Shown: positions 26,861-36,945, counted from the first letter of the stretch. The stretch is 64,000 nt of DNA from Opitutia bacterium (GCA_947474365.1 CANJIU010000029.1:24733-88732), one strand, 5' to 3'. The notes: generated by a model from the letters alone, not told the origin. Numbers and translations: made by a program.

Positions 26861-29152
26861 ATGTACCGCAGGATTCTCCGCGACGCACTGCTCGTCACTT
26901 GGCTCTGCCTCGGGCCCGCCCACGCGGGGCAGCTCGTGAATCTTTCCTCGCGCGCGGTGGCCTACCCGGATGGCGATGCCCTTTTTGCCGGTTTCACGGT
27001 GTCGGGCAACCTCCCGAAAAAACTCCTGCTGCGCGCCGCGGGCCCGGCGCTGGGATCGTTTGGGGTGTCGGGAGCGCTGGCGGCGGTTCAACTCCGGCTG
27101 ATCCGGGACGGAGTCTTGCTCGCGGAGAATTCCGGCTGGGACGCCGGCGGCACCGACGGGTCCGCCCTCGCGGCAGCGGCGCGAGCCGTGGGCGCCTTCG
27201 CGTTCGCGCCCGGCAGCAAGGATGCAGCCCTCACGGTTTCGCTTCCGCCTGGCGGTTACACCCTGGTCGTTTCTCCGGCGGCGTCCGCCGCGCCGGGCGT
27301 CGCCTTGGTCGAGCTCTACGATCTCGATCCGGCTGCCGCGTCGAGGCTCACCAACCTCTCCACGCGCGCCAAAGTCGGCACTGCCGGCGATATCCTCATC
27401 GCCGGCTTCAACGTCGCGGGCGCGGACGGCAGCTGGCTCCTCCTGCGCGCCACCGGCCCGGCGCTCACGGCTTTCGGCGTGAATGGAGTGCTCCAGGATC
27501 CGAGGCTCGATCTCTACCAAGGTGGCACCGTCCTCGCGACCAACGATCAATGGCAGGCGGCCGCCACTGCGACGCTCGCCGCCAGCCTCGGCCAGGAGGT
27601 CGGCGCGTTTGCCCTCGCGCCCGGTAGTCCGGACGCGGCGCTCGTCGTCGAACAGGCGAGTGGCGGCTACACCGCCCAGGTGCGGGGCGCGGATGGCGGC
27701 ACCGGCGTGGCATTGCTTGAGGTTTACGACGCGCCCGCTCCGGTGGTCACCAGTTTTTCCGCTTACAACCTGACCGGCTTCGCAACCGCCGGCGCGGGAA
27801 CGACAGGCGGGGGCATCATTGCCGAGACCGATCCCGCCTACGCCAAGGTGACCACGCCGCTCGAGCTGGCGAACGCCCTCCTCGCGGCCAACAAGACCGC
27901 CGGCGCAATCAGGGTGATCGAAATCATGAATGACCTCGACCTCGGCTCGATCGAGGTGGGGGCGGCGGTACGGGCGTTGCCTTCCACTCCGTTTCGGGCG
28001 CACCAGGCGCCGAAGCTGCACCCGCGCCTCATCGTGACCGGTGTGAGCCTCATCGACATCACTCCCAGGGGTGGGCTCACGATTTTCTCGGCCAACGGGG
28101 CTGCGATCCGCCATGCGACCTTCAATATCAAGGGCACGTCCAACGTTGTGATCCGCAACCTGAAGTTCGACGAGCTCTGGGAGTGGGACGAGGCGACCAA
28201 GGGTGATTACGACGCGAACGACTGGGACTTCATCGATCTCGGCAATGGCGGCGCGACGAGCAACGTGTGGATCGATCACTGCACGTTTACCAAGACCTAC
28301 GACGGCATTGTCGACTTCAAGGCCGGCACGCGGAACGTCACGCTCTCGTGGTGCCGCTATGTCGGTGATGACGGCGCGACCAACGCGCGCAGCTTCGTGC
28401 GGCAGCAGATGGCCGCGCTCGAGGCAAACCGGGCGGCGTATCCGTTCTATAATTTTCTTCGGACCAACGGATTCAGCGTGGAGGACATCGTCACCATCCA
28501 CCAGGGGCACGACAAGACGCACCTGATGGGCGCGGGTTCGCTGGATCCGGAAAACGCGACGCTCACGGCGACGTTTCACCACCAATGGTTCACTCATTGC
28601 TGGGATCGCTGCGTGCCCCGCCTGCGCGCCGGCAACGTGCATAATTTCAATCTCTACATCGACGACACCGGCGTGCTCGCTGCCCGGCGCCTGCGCGACA
28701 CCCGCGCGGCCGCCCTGAGCAGTGCGCTGCAGAATACCCTCAACAACACCTACAGTTTCAGTCCCCCCATCAACGGCAGCATCGCCACCGAGGGTGGTTC
28801 GGTGCTGGTTGAGCGGTCGGTCTACCTCGATTGCCTCTGGCCGCTGCGCAACAACCAGACCGACGTGTCCAATCCGGTTTACACCGGCAAGATCAAGGCG
28901 GTCGACACGGTCTATCAATTTCGCAATGCCAACGGCACGACGACCAGCGTCCGCGGCGACAGCACCGATGCCGGTAGTCCGCTCGGGCCGTTTCAGGCGC
29001 CGGTCATCCCGTTTTCCTGGAATGGGTTTGTCACGCTGCCCTACGTCTATGTGGCGGACGATCCCACCACGTTGCTGGCGCGCCTCCAAACCGGGGCCGG
29101 GGCGGGCGTCGTCGACTGGCCAAAGGCGAATTGGCTGAAGACGACGTATTGA
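26861..29152 (+). CDS. Secreted PL1-family polysaccharide (pectate-type) lyase
   Basis: 763 aa with a signal peptide (residues 1-22). Two tandem beta-rich domains of about 135 residues cover about 23-155 and 163-295; each has a 'NLS.R', 'GF.V.G', 'L.RA.GPAL..FGV' and 'GVAL.E.YD' pattern. A PL1 beta-helix domain follows (about 315-760): NVWIDHCTFTKTYDGIVDFK near 467 is the pectate-lyase vWIDH signature, and CVPRLRAGNVHNFNLYIDD near 584-602 carries the catalytic-type arginine segment. It should cleave galacturonan-like polymers by beta-elimination with Ca2+. The tandem N-terminal domains are probably for binding or anchoring. A sulfatase gene follows after 64 bases. Confidence 0.92.
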   Translation: MYRRILRDALLVTWLCLGPAHAGQLVNLSSRAVAYPDGDALFAGFTVSGNLPKKLLLRAAGPALGSFGVSGALAAVQLRLIRDGVLLAENSGWDAGGTDGSALAAAARAVGAFAFAPGSKDAALTVSLPPGGYTLVVSPAASAAPGVALVELYDLDPAAASRLTNLSTRAKVGTAGDILIAGFNVAGADGSWLLLRATGPALTAFGVNGVLQDPRLDLYQGGTVLATNDQWQAAATATLAASLGQEVGAFALAPGSPDAALVVEQASGGYTAQVRGADGGTGVALLEVYDAPAPVVTSFSAYNLTGFATAGAGTTGGGIIAETDPAYAKVTTPLELANALLAANKTAGAIRVIEIMNDLDLGSIEVGAAVRALPSTPFRAHQAPKLHPRLIVTGVSLIDITPRGGLTIFSANGAAIRHATFNIKGTSNVVIRNLKFDELWEWDEATKGDYDANDWDFIDLGNGGATSNVWIDHCTFTKTYDGIVDFKAGTRNVTLSWCRYVGDDGATNARSFVRQQMAALEANRAAYPFYNFLRTNGFSVEDIVTIHQGHDKTHLMGAGSLDPENATLTATFHHQWFTHCWDRCVPRLRAGNVHNFNLYIDDTGVLAARRLRDTRAAALSSALQNTLNNTYSFSPPINGSIATEGGSVLVERSVYLDCLWPLRNNQTDVSNPVYTGKIKAVDTVYQFRNANGTTTSVRGDSTDAGSPLGPFQAPVIPFSWNGFVTLPYVYVADDPTTLLARLQTGAGAGVVDWPKANWLKTTY

Positions 29153-29216
29153 AGCGCTTACCGTGGGCTTGCGCCTTGCAGCCATCGCGGCTGGAGATGG
29201 TGCACCGCCCCCGACC

Positions 29217-30770
29217 ATGACGACCCACTGTTCCCTCGTCCGCTCGTTCACGCTCCCAAAGCTTGCCCATTGCCCGCGGTCATTCGCACCGGGCGCTCTC
29301 GTGATGGCCTGTGCGTTGCTCCTGGCTGTCGTTCGCGCGCAGGCGGCGGATTTGCCCAACATCGTCCTGCTCATGGGCGACGATCACGGCTGGGACGAAA
29401 CCGGCTACAACGGCCATCCTTACCTGAAGACACCAGTACTCGACCAGATGGCCGCCACGGGTCTGCGGCTCGATCACTTCTATTCGGGTGGCTCAAGCTG
29501 CTCGCCGACGCGGGGGACGGTGATCACCGGGCGGCACCACAACCGCTATGGGACGTTCAACCCAGGTTGCTCCATCCGGCCCGAGGAAATCAGCATCGCC
29601 CAACTCCTGAAACAGTCCGGCTACGCGTGCGGTCACTTTGGCAAATGGCACCTCGGACCCGTGAAGGCCGCGTCACCCACCAATCCGGGCGCGATGGGAT
29701 TCGATACGTGGGTTTCGCACGACAATTTCTTCGAGCTGGATCCGTTTCTCTCCCGCAACGGCGGTCCACCCGAACAGATTAAAGGGGAAAGCTCCGCCGT
29801 CGTGATGGCGGAGGCGGTTCGCTTCATCGATCAGGCGAAACGGGCGGGGCGGCCCTTCTTCGTCGTGATTTGGTTTGGTTCCCCGCACGAGCCGTACAGC
29901 GGGCTGCCGGAAGATCTCGCGCTCTACGATCATCTCCCGGCGACGTTCGCGACTCGCAAAGTGAAATTGACGTCGAACGAGACGGGGCGCCCGGTGCAGC
30001 GGTTGCAGCGCGAGGTGCTGCGCGAGCGCTTTGCGGAAATCACCGCGATGGACCGCGCCATCGGCACGCTGCGTGAACACCTTGGCGGCGCGGGTCTGCG
30101 CCGTGACACGCTGCTCTGGTATTGCGGGGACAACGGCACGCCCCAGGAGGCGGTGGCGACCGTGCCATTCCGGGCCCAAAAGGGCGCCGTGTACGAGGGC
30201 GGCATCCGTGTCCCGGGTGTGATCGAGTGGCCGGCGCGCATCACGCGCCCACGCGCCAGCGATGTGAACACCGTGACCAGCGACATCCTGCCCACGCTCT
30301 GCGAACTCGTGGGCCGGCCGCTGCCGAAACGTCCGCTCGACGGTATCAGTCTGAAGCCGTTGCTCGAGGACAAGATGAAGGAGCGTCCGACGCCGATCGG
30401 TTTTTGGAACGGGCTGCCGCGCCCGGGAGACGGTGCGAAACCCTACATTGATCCAGAACTGCAAAAAGGCACATCGCCCCTGGTGAAGCTCGCGGAGGGC
30501 GGCGCCACGCGCAATTTTCTGAATTTCCACCATCCCGAAATTCGCGACCGAGACTACAACGGCGCGCGCGCGATGCTCGGCAATCGCTTTAAGCTGGTGA
30601 TCGACGGTGAACGCGGATCGGGCAAGGAGCTCTTCGATCTCCGCGCTGACCCGGCTGAAAAAAACAACGTCATCGCCTCGCATCCGGCGGAAGCCGCGAA
30701 ACTCGAACAGCAACTCCGCGCCTGGCAGCAATCGGTGCTGCAGAGCCTCACCGGCGCCGATTACCGGTAG
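29217..30770 (+). CDS. S1-family sulfatase (arylsulfatase type)
   Basis: 517 aa from the ATG at 29217; the mature start PNIVLLMGDDH follows an extended N-terminus with a hydrophobic signal at about 27-43. ATG 29304 would leave a very short signal, and GTG 29163 a longer one. Formylglycine motif C95-S-P-T-R99, then FGKWHLGPVK, SPHEPYSGL and CGDNGTPQEA: all active-site segments are intact. It removes sulfate esters from a secreted substrate, most simply a sulfated partner or side chain of the polymer cut by the neighbouring PL1 lyase. It needs maturation of C95 by an enzyme not encoded in the window. Confidence 0.93.
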   Translation: MTTHCSLVRSFTLPKLAHCPRSFAPGALVMACALLLAVVRAQAADLPNIVLLMGDDHGWDETGYNGHPYLKTPVLDQMAATGLRLDHFYSGGSSCSPTRGTVITGRHHNRYGTFNPGCSIRPEEISIAQLLKQSGYACGHFGKWHLGPVKAASPTNPGAMGFDTWVSHDNFFELDPFLSRNGGPPEQIKGESSAVVMAEAVRFIDQAKRAGRPFFVVIWFGSPHEPYSGLPEDLALYDHLPATFATRKVKLTSNETGRPVQRLQREVLRERFAEITAMDRAIGTLREHLGGAGLRRDTLLWYCGDNGTPQEAVATVPFRAQKGAVYEGGIRVPGVIEWPARITRPRASDVNTVTSDILPTLCELVGRPLPKRPLDGISLKPLLEDKMKERPTPIGFWNGLPRPGDGAKPYIDPELQKGTSPLVKLAEGGATRNFLNFHHPEIRDRDYNGARAMLGNRFKLVIDGERGSGKELFDLRADPAEKNNVIASHPAEAAKLEQQLRAWQQSVLQSLTGADYR

Positions 30771-30865
30771 GCGGCGTTCTGCGCGGTCTATTCCGCCGGC
30801 AATTGCCGCCGCAATTCTTCCGGAATCAGGAGACAGTGAGCATGTTGTCGGCAACCCACCATCTC

Positions 30866-30935
30866 GTGGCCGCGAGCGCCAGCGAGTGGAAGCTCGGTCG
30901 CGTATCCCGGTCCACTCGCTGGCGCTCGCGGCCAC
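30866..30935. repeat. REP-like palindrome (25-bp arms) between convergent genes
   Basis: The 25 bases at 30866-30890 are perfectly inverted at 30911-30935, separated by a 20-base spacer. Flanking ATCTC (30861-30865) and GAGAT (30939-30943) extend the match after a 3-base bulge. The 246-base gap lies between the sulfatase (stop 30770) and TonB receptor 2 (stop 31017), where REP/BIME elements are typically found. The inner 19 bases recur exactly at 46727-46745. Confidence 0.85.
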
Positions 30936-31016
30936 GTGGAGATACGCCGGGACCCCTGTTGGTTGCCCACCCGAATCGATGCCGCCGTCGGTCATCGAAG
31001 TCCGGCGCGATCCTGT

Positions 31017-33713
31017 TCAAAACGACAACGTCGTCGTCAGGCTGAACGATCGCGGCGCCTCGTAACGGGTCTGCGCCAGCCCGAGTTCCTCGTAGCGCTG
31101 GCGATCGAGGAGATTACGGACGTTGAGCTGGAGGCGGCCGCGGATCTTTTGGTTCACGCGGAAACTGTACGCGGCCATCGCCTCATATTCGGTGATCACG
31201 GATCCTAGGATCGTGACGACGACGTGGTTCACCATCTGGCTGTTGAGCGCGGCGGGGCTGCGATAGTTCATGCCCCCTCCGATCGTGAGGCCCTTGAGCG
31301 GGCCTTCGCGGAAGCTATAACGGGTGAAGAGATTGACGGTGTCGCGGTTTGAGCGGCCGCGCACGAGGCCCGGCACGGCGTCGAGCAGGTAGTCGCGCAC
31401 CGCGGCGATCTCGGCGTTGATCGATGCGGCCACCAGCGGGTTGGACGCGGCCAGGCGTTCCCATTCCGGCAGGTTGGCGTGCACGTAGCGGAGCGTGCCC
31501 ACGTCGGTCTCGCCGACGCGGTTGATGTTATTGCCGTATCCGGCGGTTAACGACCAGGCCGGTGTCAGGTTGGCGAGTAATTCGATTTCATAGCCCGTGG
31601 CGTGCAACGTCTGGCTTTCGGTCGTGCCGCCGGTGAGAACCCGGTTGACGTAGGTGGGGTTGATGCCGTTGAGGACCGGATCGCTCCAGATGCCGTTGAT
31701 GGCGGTGGCGACGGCGGCGACGCTGTGGTTCTGGCCGGTCTGGGTGATGTCGTACGCGCTTGTCGTGAGATAAAACCGTCCCTCCAGCAGCTCCAGCCGC
31801 AGGCCGGCCTCCTTACCCTCGCCTTGGCGTACCGTGACCGACTCGCCGAGGGGATTGGTGGCCGTGGTGCCGGGGGCGCGAAAGGTTTGCGCGAAGTTGC
31901 CGAAGAAGGTGAGCGGTGCGATCGGGCGGAATGTGCCGCCGACGGTGGGCGAGTACTTGTGCACCTGATTGACATTCGTTCTCGCCGCCGTGAACGCCAT
32001 CAGCCCGTTGACGGGGTTGCGCACGCCGGACTGGATGTCATTGCTGGCCGCATCGCGGCGGACGCCAACATTGGTGCGCAGCAGGCCGTCCCAATAAGTG
32101 CCGGCGGCGGAAATTCCCTCGTAGGTGGACTCGCTCCACAGCCGGGCCTTGCCACCGGTGGGCATGAACGCGGATGTGATGCCGGATGCGGAGTCGCTCG
32201 CCGGCACCCCCAGCCCGCTGTTCTTGGCGGTGTCGCCGGCCATGAAATACACCCGACGGCGAATGGTGCTTTGCGCCGCGTTGAAGTTGGCGCTGGTCGG
32301 ATCGTTTGTCCGGACGAGGTTCGAGACCGCCGAGTTGTTGCGGCCGATTGTGGTGCCGGCGGTGGCGTAGAAGCGCTGGGCCATCCAGCGCAGCGGCTTC
32401 CAGTCAAACACCGCGTCGAGGCGCCCGTCGTAAATCAAGTCGTGGTTGCGCGTGTCGCTCCAGGTGAGCTCGACATAATGCCCGCCGAAATACGGGTTGG
32501 CGGTGCCGTCGGGGCGCGTCGGGTTGGGATCGCGGCGCACGACGGCGTTGGCGGGGCGGCGGAGATTCTCGGTGATGTTCTGGGCGTTGAATGACGCCAG
32601 GATCGAAAACGAGCGACCGAACCGGTGTTCAACCGCGCCGCCAAACGTGTGGAAATCGGTCACCTGGCTCTTGTCCGGCCCCGTGAACTGCGAGCCGCGC
32701 GGAATAATCGCGGGATTTTTCACGGGACGAGCGGGGCTCTGGATTGAACCGTTGGTCTGCCCGAAGCCGCGCCAGTTCTGGTATTTTCCGGAGAGATTGT
32801 CCCAGACAAGGTAGTCAACGCCGGTGGCCGAGCTGAGCCGGGCGGTGCCGGTGGGACCGGTGGCGGCGTTGAACACGAAGGGGGTCGTGCCGTTCCAGGT
32901 GGAATAGCTGTCGGTCGGCAGCGAGACAGTCTGCACGCGGTCGAATTTACCGATCTCAATGTCGGTCCGCACGGTAGTGTTTTTCCCTAGGTGATACGTG
33001 AGTGCCAGATCGACGGCCCGACGTTCGCTGCCCACCCAGTTTTCCCAGCTCTTGCGTACGTCGTCGACGAGGTTGATTCGGGCGGCCCAGTTGTCGGAGA
33101 GGCGGCGGTTGACGTCGAGGCTCCCGCGATACTGGTCCCACGAGCCGGCCCGAAACCCCACCTCCGTTCGGTCGGTGAACTGGGCGCGCTTGGTGTTGAA
33201 ATTGGCCACGCCACCCGGTTCCGAATTACCGAAGAGGAGGGCGTTCGGCCCCTTGGCGATGTCGATGCGCTCGATGTTGTAGGCGTCGGTCGGTGCCTGC
33301 CAGACGAAGAGATTGCGCGTCTGGTACTGGGAGCGGAAACCGCGAAACTGAAACGCCTGCTGGTCGTTGTCATCGGTCGGCATGCCACGGCCGCCGGTGG
33401 AGAAACGCGCCGCCTCCAGCAGATCAGTCGCGTCGATGTCGCGCAGAAATTCCTCCGTCAGCACGGAGATCGGCATCGGCACATTCTTGAGGTCCTCGCC
33501 GGTGCGGGAGCCGGCGATCGACGAGAGCGCGCGATAGCCGATGTCCTTGTCGGAAGAGACCTCGAAGACGGACATCTGCACGGGCGTGACGGCGGTGGCG
33601 TCGGTCTTCGCGACGGGGGCGGTTTGCGCCACAGCGGAGGCGACCGCGAACGCAAGCAACGCGAAAGACGGTGCGATCGGGCGCAACGGGAGGCTGGGGG
33701 TGGAGTCGTTCAT
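31017..33713 (-). CDS. TonB-dependent outer-membrane receptor (2)
   Basis: 898 aa from the ATG at 33713 with a signal peptide ending near AVAQ (residue 30). MSVFEV at 47-52 is the candidate TonB-contact segment. Plug: KNVPMPISVLTEEFLRDI, then ERIDIAKGPNALLFGNSEP. The beta-barrel ends in TTLSF with a terminal Phe. It takes up a ligand with TonB energy, presumably an oligosaccharide; siderophore uptake cannot be excluded on sequence alone. It follows TonB receptor 3 after 64 bases on the same strand, and downstream is the REP-like palindrome. Confidence 0.92.
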   Translation of the reverse strand: MNDSTPSLPLRPIAPSFALLAFAVASAVAQTAPVAKTDATAVTPVQMSVFEVSSDKDIGYRALSSIAGSRTGEDLKNVPMPISVLTEEFLRDIDATDLLEAARFSTGGRGMPTDDNDQQAFQFRGFRSQYQTRNLFVWQAPTDAYNIERIDIAKGPNALLFGNSEPGGVANFNTKRAQFTDRTEVGFRAGSWDQYRGSLDVNRRLSDNWAARINLVDDVRKSWENWVGSERRAVDLALTYHLGKNTTVRTDIEIGKFDRVQTVSLPTDSYSTWNGTTPFVFNAATGPTGTARLSSATGVDYLVWDNLSGKYQNWRGFGQTNGSIQSPARPVKNPAIIPRGSQFTGPDKSQVTDFHTFGGAVEHRFGRSFSILASFNAQNITENLRRPANAVVRRDPNPTRPDGTANPYFGGHYVELTWSDTRNHDLIYDGRLDAVFDWKPLRWMAQRFYATAGTTIGRNNSAVSNLVRTNDPTSANFNAAQSTIRRRVYFMAGDTAKNSGLGVPASDSASGITSAFMPTGGKARLWSESTYEGISAAGTYWDGLLRTNVGVRRDAASNDIQSGVRNPVNGLMAFTAARTNVNQVHKYSPTVGGTFRPIAPLTFFGNFAQTFRAPGTTATNPLGESVTVRQGEGKEAGLRLELLEGRFYLTTSAYDITQTGQNHSVAAVATAINGIWSDPVLNGINPTYVNRVLTGGTTESQTLHATGYEIELLANLTPAWSLTAGYGNNINRVGETDVGTLRYVHANLPEWERLAASNPLVAASINAEIAAVRDYLLDAVPGLVRGRSNRDTVNLFTRYSFREGPLKGLTIGGGMNYRSPAALNSQMVNHVVVTILGSVITEYEAMAAYSFRVNQKIRGRLQLNVRNLLDRQRYEELGLAQTRYEAPRSFSLTTTLSF

Positions 33714-33777
33714 CGAGGGAAGTCGGTCACGGAAAAGTGGCAGGGCGAGCGGAAAGGCCGGGGCGGCGAGGAACGGC

Positions 33778-36700
33778 TCAGAACGTCCCCTTGATCCCGA
33801 ATGTCCAGAGCGAGCCGAATTCGGCGCGTTGCCGGAACTGGGCAATCAGCGGGGTGTTGGGTCCGGCGATCTTGGTGTCGTCGGTCGGGTCGTTGATGTT
33901 CCGGAGGTTTGCGAACAGCGCGAAATTCTTCCGAATCGAATACTCGCCCGTCAGATCGATGTAGGAGCGTTTCGCGCCCCACGTGTAGGTGTTGGGCTCG
34001 ATGCTCCGGCCGTTGACGACACCGCGGCGCTGGCGGCCGAGGTAGTTCCAGTTCAGCCGCAGGTTGTATTTCTCGCGGGAGAGACTGATGCCCCAGCTGC
34101 CCGTGCGCGGCACGTATCCGGCGAAGTTGTTCGCCGCCGGGCCGCTCGCGCGTTGCGCGCTGCCGTTGGCGAACACCTGCACGCCGCGCGCCCAGCGGGG
34201 AAGAAACGTCAGCGCCTGCTTGTAGTTGATGTCGAGTCCCTGCATCCGCACCGTGCTGTCGATGTTGTACTGCGTGGCGACCAGGTACGGATCGTAGAGA
34301 GTTTGGTCCAAGCCGTACTGACTCAGAAACGCCGGCGTGGCGTCAAAGGTCGTGCTGCCGAAGAAGTTTTTGAAATCGCGCCGGAACGCGCCGACCGCGA
34401 ACAGGCCAACCCGCTCGAAGTAGTATTCCAGCGTCACCTTCTCGGAGCGCGCGCTCCACGCCTTGATGCCGACGTTGTTGACCACGATCCGGTTCGTGTT
34501 GCTCGGCGCCGCCTCGACGTCGGGCAACGTGATTCCGCCGGAGTACTGGTTGAAATCCGGCCGGCCCACCGAGGTGTAGAATGCGGCGCGCGCCACGAGG
34601 TTTTCGAGCAAATTGTAGCTGGCATTCACGCTCGGGAAGAGCCGGAGGTATTCCTTTTCGGCGTGCGCCCCGCGGTCGATCAGCGTGAGCTTGGAAACGG
34701 CGAGCGCGTCCGTCGCGATGACCGCCGGCCGGCCGGTGGCCGCGAGGATGACCTTGCCCGACGCGTCGCGCTGATAGTTGCGCGTGGGATCGTTGAGCGG
34801 TCCGCACGCCTCGACGTTGGTCTGCTCGGCCCGCAGGCCGCCGACGAGCTTCAGCCGGCGGTTGAAGAACTGCGCGTCCGCCCGGAGATAGGTCGAGGAG
34901 ATGGTTTCCTCGGAGAGCTTCGAGCTGTTCACCTCGGAGCGATACCGGGCGTTGTCGTCCGTCGTGAAGTAGCCCGGCTTGGCGTGAAACAGGTCCAGCA
35001 CTGCTTCGTTGCTGACCCATTGCACCCGCGGGATGCCGTACAGCCCCGCGCGCTGGAAGAAATAGGGATCGTAGACCGCGCCCGCGCCGTCATCGCTGCC
35101 GCCGGTCGGCGTGGTGGTCGCCCGGCCGTCGGAGCCGACGAAGTTCACCGTCGTCGTGCTGGTGCGGTTGTCGGTGCGGGACTGGCGGACGTCCACGCCA
35201 GCCTTGAGCGTCAGCGGCCAGCGCCAGTCAAAGTCGCGCCGGAGGTTGGCGAACGCGGTGCGGTAGACGTTGCGCGAGGTCTGCGGGCTGGCGCCGGCGG
35301 TGCTGAGCGCGTACGTGTTGATGTCGTACGGATTCACCGGCGCTCCGGTCGCGCCATCGGTCACCGTGATCACACCGGGTCGGAGGTAGAAATTATCGTC
35401 AAACGAGACCGTGACGCCCGTCCGCCGCGCGAGCGTCGAGGCGAAGCGGCCCTTGTCGAGGTTGCGGAACTGGTTCTGTCCGTGGGAGGAGCCGAGTCCG
35501 GCCTCGGCCTTCCAGATCGCCCCGTCATAGCGGTAGGTCAGGCTCGGCATGTACGTCCGGCTATAGCGGTGGTTGCCGCCATTGGAGATGCGCACCTCGC
35601 CCGCACCCGCCGCGCCGTGGGTGAACGTCGGGGCGAAGTCCCCGGCACGCACCTGGTTCACGATGAAGGTGAGCGAGCGCTGGTTGTAGTCGGTGTGAAA
35701 CGTCCCGTATTGGAACGAGAAGGACAGCCGCGCTGCGGGACCCAGCTTGTAGTCGGCGCTGGTGGCGAAGGAGGAGCGGTTGGCGATCTTCGACTCCGTG
35801 CGGACGAGGAAGTCGGACAGGTACGGCTTGTCCACGGTGGTGTCGGGCAGCGTCGTGCCGTTGGTGGCGGCCCCGGCGCCGCGCCAGGTGTCGGTGAGCA
35901 ACGGGCCCTCCACGTACTGCGTGGAGCCGCCGCCGGAGACGGTGAAGCCGAAGCGCTTGTTCACCGGCACGACCCAGGAGAATTCGAAACCGGGCCGGAC
36001 CTTGTAGGTGGGATCCTTGGCCGGACCAGCCGAGCGATGAAACTGCTTCGTGCTGTCCCGCATCGCGAGGTAGACACTGCCGTTGAAGATTGGGCGGGCC
36101 CGCTCGAACGCGCTCCGGGGCACGAAGTTGATCGAGCCCGCGAGCGCCGAGCCGGGCGACTCCGGGGTGGGCGAGGAGACAGCTTCGATCCGGGAGAGAT
36201 TGTTGATCGAGACCGCGTTGAGCTCGACGTTGCGTCCCGTGCCCGAGACCTCGGAGGTCGCGAGGCTGAAACCACCGATCGTGATCGGCACGGAATCCGA
36301 TCCGACACCATTCATCGAGACCTCGCGCGGGTCGCCGCCGCGGTAGCTCATCGTGATCCCGGGGAGCATTTTCAGGAATTCGCCGACGTTGCCGTCGGGC
36401 ACGATCCCAAACTCGTCAGCCGAGACGACATTGACGATGTTGGGGGCAAAGCGCTGCTCGTTGATCGCGATGGCCGCTCCGTCCATCTCGCGCGAGGAGG
36501 ATACGACGAGTGACTGGAGCTTCACGATCTCGGTGTCGTTGCGGAAACGCGAGCCGCCGGCGAGGCCGATGTCGCGTTCCAGTGCGTCCATGCCCGCCAG
36601 GTTCACCGGAATCTGCTGGGCTTCCATGCCGGTGTAGAACACCTCAAGCACGGCCGGGCCGTGCGGTACATGGGTGAGGCGGTAGAACCCGGATTCATCG

Positions 36701-36930
36701 GTGAACGCGACGAGGTCGGTGCCCTTGAGGGAGACGCGCGCGTTGTTCAGATACTGACCGGTTGCGACGTTTTGCACGCGGCCGGAAATCGTGCCGGTGG
36801 CGGCGGTGCTGGTCGCGCTGGCCGATTGGGCGCGCAGCAGCGGACCGGAGGCTGATAGGGAGAGGCTGAAGACGAGGAGCGCGGTGGCGGGACGCACACC
36901 AACGATCAAGCGATGCAGGGGAATACTCAT
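33778..36930 (-). CDS. TonB-dependent receptor (3) with N-terminal carboxypeptidase-regulatory domain
   Basis: 1050 aa from the ATG at 36930. Signal peptide 1-35. Residues of about 46-125 form a carboxypeptidase-regulatory-like domain (GTISGRVQNVATGQYLNNAR; GFYRLTHVPHG). The plug has ADEFGIVPDGNVGEFLKMLP and RIEAVSSPTPESPGSALAGS. The barrel ends in FGIKGTF. The architecture differs from the three other receptors here: it lacks the LS-x-FEV motif and has VKLQSLVVSS (136-145) in its place. It resembles the TIGR01782-type receptors for oligosaccharides in proteobacteria. It is encoded between a sulfatase (105 bases upstream) and TonB receptor 2. Confidence 0.92.
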   Translation of the reverse strand: MSIPLHRLIVGVRPATALLVFSLSLSASGPLLRAQSASATSTAATGTISGRVQNVATGQYLNNARVSLKGTDLVAFTDESGFYRLTHVPHGPAVLEVFYTGMEAQQIPVNLAGMDALERDIGLAGGSRFRNDTEIVKLQSLVVSSSREMDGAAIAINEQRFAPNIVNVVSADEFGIVPDGNVGEFLKMLPGITMSYRGGDPREVSMNGVGSDSVPITIGGFSLATSEVSGTGRNVELNAVSINNLSRIEAVSSPTPESPGSALAGSINFVPRSAFERARPIFNGSVYLAMRDSTKQFHRSAGPAKDPTYKVRPGFEFSWVVPVNKRFGFTVSGGGSTQYVEGPLLTDTWRGAGAATNGTTLPDTTVDKPYLSDFLVRTESKIANRSSFATSADYKLGPAARLSFSFQYGTFHTDYNQRSLTFIVNQVRAGDFAPTFTHGAAGAGEVRISNGGNHRYSRTYMPSLTYRYDGAIWKAEAGLGSSHGQNQFRNLDKGRFASTLARRTGVTVSFDDNFYLRPGVITVTDGATGAPVNPYDINTYALSTAGASPQTSRNVYRTAFANLRRDFDWRWPLTLKAGVDVRQSRTDNRTSTTTVNFVGSDGRATTTPTGGSDDGAGAVYDPYFFQRAGLYGIPRVQWVSNEAVLDLFHAKPGYFTTDDNARYRSEVNSSKLSEETISSTYLRADAQFFNRRLKLVGGLRAEQTNVEACGPLNDPTRNYQRDASGKVILAATGRPAVIATDALAVSKLTLIDRGAHAEKEYLRLFPSVNASYNLLENLVARAAFYTSVGRPDFNQYSGGITLPDVEAAPSNTNRIVVNNVGIKAWSARSEKVTLEYYFERVGLFAVGAFRRDFKNFFGSTTFDATPAFLSQYGLDQTLYDPYLVATQYNIDSTVRMQGLDINYKQALTFLPRWARGVQVFANGSAQRASGPAANNFAGYVPRTGSWGISLSREKYNLRLNWNYLGRQRRGVVNGRSIEPNTYTWGAKRSYIDLTGEYSIRKNFALFANLRNINDPTDDTKIAGPNTPLIAQFRQRAEFGSLWTFGIKGTF

Positions 36931-36945
36931 GGGGAAAGGGGTCGG

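Noticed and set aside
26786..29374. Minus-strand open frame of 862 codons
   Set aside because: Antisense to the PL1 lyase; low-complexity, Arg-rich translation.
33541..36513. Plus-strand open frame of 990 codons
   Set aside because: Entirely antisense to TonB receptors 2 and 3; its translation is Arg/Val/Gly-rich with no domain.
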